Assembly (NCBI GenBank): GCA_030272585.1
Contig: BSYQ01000004.1
Coordinates: 6,510,001-6,574,000, forward strand
Direction: 5' to 3'
Source: Bryopsis sp. KO-2023
Taxonomy: Eukaryota; Chlorophyta; Ulvophyceae; Bryopsidales; Bryopsidaceae
DNA: 64,000 bases
This document shows, piece by piece, positions 14,593 to 23,958 of this stretch. Position 1 is the first letter of the stretch. Every line of letters begins with the position of its first letter. The translations under genes and the position numbers were made by a program. Below the pieces are notes generated by a model. The model searched no databases. It was not told where the DNA came from and saw only the letters and a list, made by a program, of their open reading frames with translations.

Positions 14593-15760
14593 GGTTATTT
14601 GTTACGGGATTCTATGGAACAGTTTTTTTGTTTATCTTTATCTTCGATGGCTTGGTTGCAAACCAGCCTGCCGGTTCGTAGTGGGGGACTTGGGATTTCG
14701 GCTGGAAGTTGGTTTCATGCAGTAGCCTATTTTTCTTCTCTACATTTTGTTCGTCATGATTTGTCGATTCTTTCGGGGGTTTCTTTTTCTTCAAACCATC
14801 CTTCGTGGAGCTTTGCCGCTGTGCAACTTGATGATATTTTGCCGCCAGCAGCACTCAGTTCCCCCGAGGAGTGGTTCGCGAAGGAGCAGGTTACCCAGAA
14901 AGCGTTGACGTTGCTGGTTGGGGAGCGGCGGTTTGATGCTCTTTTGCGTCAAGGGTTCCGGCGGGATGAGGCGCGTTTGCGAAGTCTCTCTCTTCCTTAT
15001 TCTGGGGCTTACCTTTCTGCTTTGCCTAATCAGGCGTTGGGGACGGAGCTTTCTTCGGCGGCGTTCAATATTCTATTACGATGGCGGTTGGGTCTCCCCA
15101 TGTATGAGGATGGCGCTGTTTGTCCCATGTGTCATTCGTCCATGGATGTTTTTGGTGATCATGCTATCATGTGCCAAGTGGGGGGCAGTGTTTTGGCTCG
15201 TCATAATAGTATCCGGAACTTTTTGTTCCATTTTTCTCGGTCGGCGGGTGTGCGTCCTCGCATGGAGTTGCACGTAGATTCTTCTTTTGAGCGTCCGGCC
15301 GACGTATTTTTTCCGTCTTGGCGGCATGGTAAGGCGTGTGTTATTGATGTCACTGTTTCGCATCCTTTACAGCAAGCCACTTTGGCTCGGGCTACTCGCG
15401 AAGCGGGGGCGGGCATTTTACGTTGTGTGGATCGCAAGGCTCAAGTGGCTGAGAAATGTCATCGTTTGGGGTTTGATTTTATCTGTTTTGCGGCCGAGTC
15501 TTTTGGCGGGTTTTCTTCGGACAGTGGTCATTTGATTCGTTCTTTATCCCGCGCAGTTGCGACTTGTCAAGATCTCCCGGTTTCAGTTGTTGTTGAAAGA
15601 GCGTGGCAGCAGCTCTCTCTTTCTTTACATCGGCCTCAGGGTAACGCTTTTTTGGAGCGATCTTCTTTGTCGTTTGATTCTTTTGCTTTTGATCGAGGGT
15701 AGACACAGTATTGGGTTTGAGGTTGATGGATTGTGGACATAAATACGGACTTGTGTAATT
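14593..15760 (+). mobile_element. RLE-type non-LTR retrotransposon, 5'-truncated copy A
   Basis: One open frame ends at 15702. It starts in the region after the RT fingers/palm (LPVRSGGLGI), then gives a CCHC-type zinc finger (CPMCHSSMDVFGDHAIMC) followed by ERPADVFFP and VIDVTV. This RPAD...D arrangement and the downstream K...C are the restriction-like endonuclease signature of R2/NeSL-like elements, which cut the target and prime reverse transcription. The copy begins and ends at AGCTTCTATCG (14582-14592 and 15761-15771), read as a target-site duplication. It lacks the RT catalytic core. It sits in the 3' region of the minus-strand LINE. Confidence 0.8.
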
Positions 15761-15771
15761 AGCTTCTATCG

Positions 15772-16578
15772 GGTTCCGGCGGGATGAGGCGCGTTTACGA
15801 AGTCTCTCTCTTCCTTATTCTGGGGCTTACCTTTCTACTTTGCCTAATCAGGCGTTGGGGACGGAGCTTTCTTCGGCGGCGTTCAATATTTTATTACGAT
15901 GGCGGTTGGGTCTCCCCATGTATGAGGATGGCGCTGTTTGTCCCATGTGTCATTCGTCCATGGATGTTTTTGGTGATCATGCTATCATGTGCCAAGTGGG
16001 GGGCAGTGTTTTGGCTCGTCATAATAGTATCCGGCACTTTTTGTTCCATTTTTCTCGGTCGGCGGGTGTGCGTCCTCGCATGGCGTTGCACGTAGATTCT
16101 TCTTTTGAGCGTCCGGCCGACGTATTTTTTCCGTCTTGGCGGCATGGTAAGGCGTGTGTTATTGATGTCACTGTTTCGCATCCTTTACAGCAAGCCACTT
16201 TGGCTCGGGCTACTCGCGAAGCGGGGGCGGGCATTTTACGTTGTGTGGATCGCAAGGCTCAAGTGGCTGAGAAATGTCATCGTTTGGGGTTTGATTTTAT
16301 CTGTTTTGCGGCCGAGTCTTTTGGCGGGTTTTCTTCGGACAGTGGTCATTTGATTCGTTCTTTATCCCGCGCAGTTGCGACTTGTCAAGATCTCCCGGTT
16401 TCAGTTGTTGTTGAAAGAGCGTGGCAGCAGCTCTCTCTTTCTTTACATCGGCCTCAGGGTAACGCTTTTTTGGAGCGATCTTCTTTGTCGTTTGATTCTT
16501 TTGCTTTTGATCGAGGGTAGACACAGTATTGGGTTTGAGGTTGATGGATTGTGGACATAAATACGGACTTGTGTAATT
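15772..16578 (+). mobile_element. RLE-type non-LTR retrotransposon, 5'-truncated copy B
   Basis: Nearly identical to the last 807 bases of copy A, offset by 818 bases. A few substitutions are visible, including Asn to His and Glu to Ala near the zinc finger. The frame ends at 16520. It keeps the CCHC finger and the RPAD...D endonuclease motif but starts later than copy A. It is bounded by AGCTTCTATCG at 15761-15771 and 16579-16589. The pair is either two successive insertions into the same duplicated target or an 818-base tandem duplication. High identity means either event was recent. Confidence 0.8.
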
Positions 16579-16630
16579 AGCTTCTATCGCAACCAAATAC
16601 CAAACAAAAGTCCAAAGAACCATTCGTAGA

Positions 16631-17169
16631 CTAAAGATCTAATAATGTTCGTCGAAACCTCAACATTATCCTAATAAAATTTGCCACCCTCACTTGATCC
16701 TGATAAAAAAACAAAGCACGTAAAGATGAAAAACCCAAAAATTCTGGGAACGTATTACGAATCGAAGACAATGCACCACATGTAAACAAAAAATGAATCT
16801 CTGTCTCAATTTGTCCATTGCCACACAACGGACAAGTCCGATCCGTGAACTCATGCCGAATCCCACCATATACCCTCAAATCATGTAAACCCGCCCTAAA
16901 TCGCACATAAACCGTCCGTAAAGGAATATCCTTAATCGTTGACAATGGATCCCAATACCTGACCACTAAACCCCTCAAAAGCCGATATAAACCTGCCCGT
17001 TTAACCGAAGTGGCAAAGAACTGGCCACGCATCCTCCTTTTGTATGAGCATGACCATACCCGCAAATCGATCGGTGACCTTCCATCAAAAGCCGGATAAT
17101 CCTTTTTAAGTAAATTCCCTAGACCCTTCAACCAACAAGCCCGATGCGTCGCATATTCTTGTAACGCCC
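16631..17169 (-). pseudogene. LINE reverse-transcriptase C-terminus (zf-RVT zinc-binding) fragment
   Basis: An open frame of about 175 codons, entering from the truncated 5' end, shows the reverse-transcriptase zinc-binding region found after the RT/RNase H part of many LINE ORFs. It has a conserved R-x-G-L-H-D-L-R-V block and then CPLCGNGQIETEIHFLFTC, a CxxC...HxxxxC pattern. No RT palm, YxDD motif or endonuclease is present, so the copy is inactive. It lies directly upstream of the secreted-protein gene and may have altered its 5' region. Confidence 0.75.
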
Positions 17170-17239
17170 TCGAGACTTTGGAAACTCAGCTTGAAGAAAA
17201 GAATGAAAAGTGTGTTGCGGAGAGATCGGTTGAAAAGAT

Positions 17240-17345
17240 GTCGCATCGCCATCAGTCGACTGAGCATCACACTCTTCGGGCCCCAGCCACGTACAAATAC
17301 CGACTTCGCTCGGTTTTGATCAAAAAAAAAACTCCTGAGTTTTCT
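17240..17345 (-). promoter_or_regulatory. conserved block upstream of secreted-protein gene
   Basis: The minus strand here carries GATCAAAACCGAGCGAAG, GTATTTGTACG and ACTGATGGCGATGCGACATC. The same series recurs at 36326-36460 and, more diverged, at 38985-39066, which lies just upstream of a second copy of this gene. Placement about 100-200 bases before the ATG in two paralogs suggests a retained promoter, though it may simply be duplicated flank. Confidence 0.4.
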
Positions 17346-17443
17346 TCTTTCGATAATCGTTTTCTTTCCCAGGCGTTGAGGGCTTGTCGCTGTGATTTTT
17401 TTTTCAAAGACCAAAAGACTTTTTTGAGAGACATCGGGGAAAC

Positions 17444-20400
17444 ATGGCCATGCAAAGAGTTGGCGCAGTGATTTTCTTGGCCCTCATGGGCGTTGCCTTG
17501 GTCTCGGGTAAGTCACGCTTGTGGTTTTATTGTATTTGGGTTTGGGGGAAGGGAGGGGATGGTTTGGTTGAGATCTTGGTGTTTTTTGCTCAGGTGCCAG
17601 GACCTTGCACCGCAGCGTTGCCATCTCAACTTCCTTCTCGTCCTCAGGGGTGAGTTTGATCGTGTCGTTTCGTACATTATTTCGAGGGAGAACGTTTTGC
17701 TGAGACGGAGCGTGTCCGCAACTTTTGCAGGGTAGCTCCGGCTCGACTGCTAAGAACCTTGTGGCCGAGGCTTTCGCCAAAGCAAGGGCTGAAGGCGGCG
17801 ATGCTAATGCGATCGCCAGTGCTGCCGCACGTGAAGTTGGAGAGGCGTTTGCTGAGGCCTGGACAAAAGCTGGAGGATCGGTTTTCGTGGAGGGGAATGG
17901 CCAGGCGCAGTCCCGCGCCAGGTATGTCGGATCGTTCGTTGCGACCTCTCGACAAGAACATTTCCTCGTTTCTCCATGCTGTAAGATCTTGTTGCTGGTT
18001 GATGACTTGCAGGGCGAGCGCCGAAGCGCAAGCCGAGATTTTTGGGAAGGCCATCGCTGGTGCCGTTGCTGATGCAGTGAACGGGGAGAACTTTGCTGGG
18101 TCCGCTGTGCGCGCCGAGGACGTGGCTGCTGCCATCGTGCGAGCCACCGCGAATGTGGAGGTGAAGTTGTCGACCACCCAAGGATTCGCCCAGGCCACCT
18201 CGGAGGCCACAGCAAGGGTCGTCGCAACAGTCATCTGAAAAAACCAACCGCGATAAAATGACGATATCTGGCGTTGTTTTATCGCCTACGTCTCTTTATC
18301 GAATTCGGATACCGCTGACGATGACCAGCGCAAAAAGAACGCCCATGAATTGGCGTGCTTGTTGCGGCTGTGTTAATCCAGCGTGAAACATCGCCACCAG
18401 TAATTTGACGTTGTTTCGTATTGCTTGTTGCGGATGCGCTAATTTCACGCTGGGGTAGCGTCAGAGGTAATTTGACGTGGTTTCACGCTTGTACGAAATT
18501 TCGAGGCACAGGATTTCTCAGCGATGGGTAGATACATTTTTAGAAACCTTCGGGAATTGAACCCAATCCCGCAAGGGGCACCAGCGATTTCAAATCACGT
18601 CAGATCTGAACAATTTTTTCTTTCAATTTGGCCACAGGCAAATACATTCTTATTTTGTCCTGCAACATCCACTCCCACAGACCTGATCACTTGTGGGGAG
18701 GCATGCTGGCCTGTATTAACTGCATGACCCAGAGAACCCCAAACTATAACTAGGTTGCACACAGTTTTCCTTTGGTCTCCAGCAAATTCATTCAGAGACA
18801 AACTCTTTAAAAACCATCCAACGAAGGTTGCTCAGTATACCCTCACCTTGTCTCTCCAGGGCTTCAATGACTTGATTTCGAGTGCATCTAATGGACAGTG
18901 CGGACATATTATTCCATACTTTTCCTTTAAATATGGCCAGTGTCTCGAGACACTGAAGGGGGGAGCTCCCCCCTTCAAGTCACAGCTGATAATCATGCTC
19001 AAATCTCAAAAAAAATGGTGGGAAAGAGCTGCCAGGAAAACCCACCTGGTGGCGGCCATACCACTTACTTTCTATCCCGACAGATTTATTCCGACATGTG
19101 AGCAAAGCTGGTGGAAGATGAATGTTTAGTTTTACAGTAGGCAAACTTCCTTGGAAGTCAAAATGAACCACCCAGAAAAAACAAACTTCAGGGCCCACTT
19201 TCCCTAATAAACCCACCTTGTCCAGTGTTTTTTTCTCACCCAGTTTCACCTCTTCGTACTGTTGTCCAGAGCTTCATGATTGAAGGTCACGTTGATTTCT
19301 TTTCAATGCATGGGTAGGTGTGCGCAGCATATCACAAACACACTCTTATCAGGGCTCGCCTATTGTTTTCGAGCGCAGGAGACGGCCTTCGAGGAGGTCT
19401 CGCGCAGAGAAAATATTAGTCAAACTGCAGCACCTGCAGCACGCACGCAAACGCACGGCTCGGGGGTATTATTCATGGTGAACGGCGTCCATATAGCCGT
19501 AGCCGTAGCAGGCATGATATGAGTTTTTATCATCGTCTCTACCAGCTCTCTTCGCTTCTTTTCACTTTACCCTAAAGACGTGTAGTGCCGATGGCCACCA
19601 CCTCTGGGCGCTTCGGAAAATACCTAGAGGAACTCCGGAAAAAACCTAGGGGGACTTCGGAAAAAACCTTCGACCCACTTCGACCTCCAAACGCTTAGAA
19701 GCTGAGAAAGCGTTGTGGCGCCCAGAGCTGTGAAAGTAATCGAAAAACGAAAATGCGTTCAACCCCGCCTGAAGTCGAATGACGAGGCTGACCCGCTTCG
19801 AAAATGTGAGAGTTTCGAGCTTGCGAGAGGGAACATCGCGGTTGACACGTGTGTGTGGGTTGGTCGAGGCGGCTACAGGTCCACCTGAAAATGGAACGAG
19901 CGTGTTTCTGCGATATCTGAACGTCGACTTGACGCATGTGATTCCACCGTCAAATCGATCCACGTTACATCACCAGTATTCTTGCGTCAAGCGGACGTGC
20001 GTTATTTTTGCGTCAAGTTCGCGTGCGCGATTTGGCGATAACTTGGTGTTGTTTGACACAAGCGCTTGCACAGCGTGAAATACCGCCCGCAAAAAGACGC
20101 TGACACCCCGTGAAAGAATCGGTGACGCTACTGTATCATCATTTTATCGCGGTTGGTTTTTTCAGATGGTTGTGGTCGAGGCCATCGGGGAAGCAATCGC
20201 TTTCACTGTCGACAGTGAGTTTTTGCAAATTTTGCAGCAGGCTTCGTTAAGGACCACCCCTGCACAATGAGAAGACTGCTTTTCATGGATTATTGTGTTT
20301 TGCTTTCCAACCAGATCGTGCCGAGACGGGGGCTGGGGCGGTGGCTGATGTCCAAGTAAACACCAAGCAGGACGATGCGAACGCGAACACCAACGTCGAT

Positions 20401-20595
20401 GTTTCAGGGGATAGCAGTGCTGACGCCGATGCCAATGCGGAGACTTTCGCCCAGAGGTGGCCCGTTTGCTCCGGCGATGCCGCCTCCTGCTGCGGCGTCC
20501 AGAACGACAGTTTCTGTGGAAAATACAGCAGAAACAACATTGGCTCTGTCAAGGGCTGGAGGGAAAACGGTTCCAATCAATCGTGCAAGTGCTAA
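17444..20595 (+). CDS. small secreted Ala-rich protein, interrupted by a transposable element
   Basis: Exons 17444-17507, 17594-17649, 17731-17921, 18013-18234, then after the inserted element 20166/20168-20214 and 20315-20595. The first exon is a clear signal peptide (MAMQRVGAVIFLALMGVALVSG). The middle is Ala/Glu-rich helical sequence (LVAEAFAKA, AIASAAAREVGEAFAEA). The C-terminus is Asp/Asn-rich, then has six cysteines (CSGDAASCCG, SFCGKY, CKC), probably a small disulfide domain. I recognise no named family. As the DNA stands, translation through exon 4 meets TGA at 18236 inside the inserted element. Removing the element joins GTC AT|G GTT in frame. A truncated paralog is at 38.3-38.85 kb and a fragment at 34.1-34.25 kb. 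The N-terminal signal predicts an extracellular or wall-associated product. Confidence 0.7.
18235..20165. mobile_element. 1.9-kb terminal-inverted-repeat element (non-autonomous)
   Basis: The left end CTGAAAAAACCAACCGCGAT (continuing AAAATGA) is the exact reverse complement of the right end near 20139-20165. The dinucleotide AT flanks both ends (18233-18234 and 20166-20167). Subterminal regions hold repeated TAATTTGACG / TTTCACGC-like words. No transposase frame is visible inside, so this is a MITE-like or deleted DNA transposon. The right end reads TTTTTTCAG, a good 3' splice acceptor. A GT lies at 18230-18231 just outside the left end. A TTGAACCCAATCCC tRNA-like B box near 18550 suggests a further SINE insertion inside. 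Confidence 0.8.
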
Positions 20596-21479
20596 AGTTG
20601 GTTGATGCAAGTTTAATAATAAGTAGACTACACTTATTTCTTTTTTCAAAAAAGGTGGATTTCTCTGAATTCTGTTTTTTTTTGGAGATATGGGGAAGTT
20701 GTTTCAAGATCAAATTTGAACAAACCTGGCTGTTGTAATGAACCTGGCTGTTGTAATGAATTTATAACACTCATGGAAAATGTCTTCTCCTGAAACTTGA
20801 TCCTACACAGTATCACAGTATTTTTTTTTTATTTGAAAGAAATGGAAAGGGGGGGGGGTCATTGTGGGAACCTTTTTTATTTTATCTTTTGAAGGGCATT
20901 TTTCTAAACAAAATTGTAAATGTGACAGATAGATGTGACACTCCATTCGAAAAAGGTCCCACCCGCGTCATTACTCAAAATGTAGTCCAATGAACTCCGT
21001 TCATAAACCAAAAGAGTATAAAAAATGGGGGACATGCTTATGTAAAGAGGGGGAAAAATGAAATGAATTCGTGCTTCTCCACCTGTTGCCTGTGAATGTG
21101 TTGCATCCCACCGTCTTTGTAAATTCGTCTCAAGAGTCTCAGCGATTTTTATTTGCAAAGAAAACTCTCAGGTGGGCAGTTGATCTGTCTCTTCGTCCGG
21201 GAACTTCCTAATTATTCTCGGACACCAAATCAAATCAAATCATGATTACACACGATGAAGCCGCTCGGCTTCGGACACCAAAGGATTTGTCGACCACATG
21301 GGTAGAACTTCAGCAAACGGATACGACACGATGTGAGTCGGAAGGCAAAATGTGCAGTTTTCGGGAACAGAAGAGGGGATCGATGTGACACCAGGCGGTG
21401 TGTTTGAAAGCTGCAAGCCTGCTCCACCCTCCAGTCGAAAAACATTTCCTCGGAAGAGCAGTAGTGGCTGCACAAGAGA
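20596..21479. other. intergenic between secreted and ankyrin genes
   Basis: AT-rich with homopolymer T and G runs near 20820-20860. AACCTGGCTGTTGTAATGAA is tandemly repeated at about 20725-20760. Apart from the small LINE tail at 21218-21282, I see no gene. Confidence 0.5.
21218..21282 (-). mobile_element. 41-bp extreme 5'-truncated LINE insertion
   Basis: TCGGACACCAAA occurs at 21218-21229 and 21271-21282. Between these lie only 41 bases: on the minus strand, a GAAGCCGAGCGGCTTC stem-loop, TCATCGTGTGTAATCATG and a (GATTT)n tail. Stem-loop and tail match the 3' end of the LINE remnant at 14535-14590. This is what target-primed reverse transcription leaves when it aborts almost at once. Confidence 0.75.
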
Positions 21480-22654
21480 ATGATGTTTCGTGGGCTTGTT
21501 TGTTTGCTGTTTTTGTTGGTGGGGGCCGTTGGCTCCAGGCCCATGCGAGAGGTGGGTTTCGTGACATTGGAGTTGATCTCGATTGAGGCTGTAGTCAGCT
21601 TGAAAGCATCTTTGATATTGTGAGCAGGGTGGGTTGCTTGACCTTCCAGCCGGCACCACTGCAGCGAGAAAATTGCTCCAAGATGAGATCGAGCTGCCTA
21701 CGGTAAAGTCGAACACAAAAAGCATTGCCTGCTTGGGTTTACCGTTGGAGCTTGTTCGATTTAACCTTGAATTCGAAAGGCCGGGAAGAGTGTGTCGAGC
21801 TGTTTGTGTCGCCACAGACTGAGACGCTGCAAGAGAGCGATTTGTCGACGGGTGAAGTGAAACTGCTGGAAGCTTCAGCGCTTGGGGACGTCGAAACTGT
21901 GAGGCGTGAAATTGACAACGGGGTCGACGTCGAGACAAAAACCGACCTTGGTCAAACTGCACTCCTCTTTGCCGCCGCAAATGGAAACGCGGATGTCGTT
22001 CAGTTTCTGGCGGAGAAAGGCGCAGACCTCCAGGCTGCCGACGACAAGGGCTTCAAGGCCATTTCATATGCAGCCAATTTCTGCGAGGATGAGGTCTTGC
22101 GGGTTTTGTTGGAGAATGGAGTGGACATCGAAGATAGGACCAACGGAGCGACTCCATTGTTCCTGGCAGTACAGGGATATTGTTTTTCTGCGTTGGCTTT
22201 CCTCATTTCGAAAGGAGCCGATGTTGAGGCAAGTTCCGAGGAAACAGGGGAAACTCCGCTTATCATCGCTGGGCGTATTGGGTACTTGGAAGCTGTGTCG
22301 GAGCTGATTGCAAGAGGGGCAGAAGTGAACGCGAAGGACGATACTGGAACAACGGCGCTGATATTGGCTGCTGCGGGCGAGGGGAACTGGTTTCTGATTC
22401 TGGCTCTGATTGATGCTGGTGCAGATGTGAACGCCCAGAATGATCTTGGAATTTCCGCGTTGCATAATGCAGCCGTGTATGGACACATGAGCAGCGTGGA
22501 GCCACTTTTGAGCCGAGGGGCGGACGCGTCAGCTGTGAGTGCCGATGGAACGACCCCCCAACAAGCCGTTTGCTCGTGTTTGATCGAAGAAGAGGACTCT
22601 TGCAACTTTGAATGCAAGGAGCGTCCGGACAAGATCCGCGCCGCCTTGGATTAA
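21480..22654 (+). CDS. secreted ankyrin-repeat protein
   Basis: Three exons, 21480-21551, 21628-21702 and 21818-22654, all phase 0, about 327 residues. The first exon encodes a signal peptide (MMFRGLVCLLFLLVGAVGS). The third holds about seven ankyrin repeats with recognisable TALLFAAANGNADVVQFL, GADLQAAD, TPLIIAGRIGYLEAV, GAEVNAKD, TALILAAA, GADVNAQN and SALHNAAVYGHM steps, ending in a short Cys-containing tail (CSCLIEEEDSCNFEC). Ankyrin stacks bind other proteins. A signal peptide on such a protein is uncommon and suggests an extracellular, endomembrane or plastid destination. The start is chosen because the ATG pair begins the hydrophobic leader and both introns keep the frame. Confidence 0.85.
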
Positions 22655-23050
22655 ACGCAAGTCATTTCAATATATTTTGCTCGATCAAGGATTTCTGTGG
22701 TTGTGTTGGGGACTCTAGATGGGAGAACGTTTCTGTGCACAAAGGTGCAGCACACTAAAATCGGCAGTCTTTTTATTTAAAAAGGATTAAATCCTGGCTG
22801 GGAATCTTCATTTATATTCGGTTTTTTCCTCGATCGAACTGTGCAGCAATCAAGGGTTTGGTTCTTTTCTGGGACCATGGATGTATTGAAGGTAGGGAGG
22901 TATACTTGATTGCAATCTTTGCAGTTATATAACTGCCTGTACAGGCGTTCCATCTCTCCAACTCCTTCCCACGCTCGTCCTCGAAATTTATGGCGTTGCA
23001 CTGGACCTCGCAGCACTTCCTGCGCTCGCATACAAGTTTCTTTCAGCCAT

Positions 23051-23161
23051 AAAACAAAACAAAACCTTGAAAAAAACGAAACAAAACGAAACACAAAACG
23101 AAACGAAACAAAACAAAACGAAACGAAACAAAACGAAACAAAACAAAACGGAACAAAACGA
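23051..23161. repeat. (AAAACGAAAC)n microsatellite
   Basis: About 110 bases of irregular AAAAC / GAAAC units. A closely similar array is at 32123-32231. Confidence 0.85.
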
Positions 23162-23368
23162 ATCACTTGGGCAGAAATGGCAGAGGAGGCGGCGAACGAA
23201 GCACAAGGAATGGACCGCCACATATTGTGTGTCAAATCCGGGTGTTTGATGGCACCGCCACATGTCCCAGTGATCGTCCCAGTGATGTTCTATGTTCTTC
23301 CAATTGCATTGCAACAGAACTCCAAATACGTGATTCACTGTGGTAGATAATGATATGGATATGGATAT

Positions 23369-23412
23369 GGACCTTAAATGAGGACGATGTCCTCACGTGT
23401 CCTCATTTAAAG
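23369..23412. repeat. short inverted repeat
   Basis: TTAAATGAGGAC, a short spacer with GTCCTCAC, then GTGTCCTCATTTAAA. The arms pair almost fully and could form a stem-loop. It lies outside any gene I can support. Confidence 0.6.
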
Positions 23413-23958
23413 TGGCCTGTGCATATGTGTGCTTGCCTACGCAAGGCCAGTCCGGCAAACTCAACCAAGCCCACAACGCCATCTGATGTAAAAATGCAAT
23501 TCATCCGGTCTATTCTTCTGGCGTCATGATTCCTGCTGAACCTACCTGCCGCCCCAAGTCCTCCATCGTAAAGCGATCTGTAATTTTATGTGCCTGTGCC
23601 TGTGTTGCTATATATGTATGTTTTCAGCAACACAGGAGGTTTAACGAAAACAGAGTTTGCGCCGCCTTTTCAGTGCCTTGGACCCAAACTGACGGGAAGG
23701 AAAGAAACGGGTGGACGAGATGGGTGACTCTGAAGTGAGTCCTTCGCTGTTTGTGTGTGCTGTACGCAACCTTGGGCGGTCGATTGATGTGGCGTTTAAG
23801 AGTGCCAGAAACTGGAGAAAGATACAATCATGGGGAGGTCCGACAGTCCTTTATTGAGGTTGAAATCGTTGTTGGAATCGAACTTCTGTGGAGACGGGCT
23901 GGCTGGGTCGTGAAGAACCACATTCAGCGCTCAGGAGACGATCGATCGGGCGTTCGGC

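Larger units (their letters stand above)
14521..17183 (-). mobile_element. 5'-truncated LINE with nested insertions
   Basis: The 14-base sequence TCGAGACTTTGGAA occurs at 14521-14534 and 17170-17183 and is read as the target-site duplication. On the minus strand the element runs from 17169 to 14535, interrupted at 16589/14582 by nested plus-strand insertions. Its 3' end has a GAAGC..GAGCGGCTTC stem-loop and a short (ATTATC)n tail. A related stem-loop and tail is at 21230-21270. The coding remnant is described separately. This is a non-LTR retrotransposon signature: 5' truncation, 3' microsatellite tail and variable-length duplication. Confidence 0.8.
22655..23958. other. intergenic with simple repeat and hairpin
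   Basis: No coding chain is supported. It holds an AAAACGAAAC-type microsatellite (23051-23161) and an inverted repeat at 23369-23412. ORFs over the microsatellite are low-complexity artefacts. Confidence 0.5.

Noticed and set aside
14918-16095. Duplicate 119- and 103-codon frames in the retroelement
   Set aside because: They are out-of-frame shadows of the endonuclease frame, which has the zinc finger and RPAD motif.
18524-19129. Transposase inside the inverted-repeat element
   Set aside because: The two ORFs there are short, show no transposase motif and do not chain by splicing.
23051-23350. Lys/Asn/Thr-rich coding gene over 22910-23350
   Set aside because: It is a translated AAAACGAAAC microsatellite.
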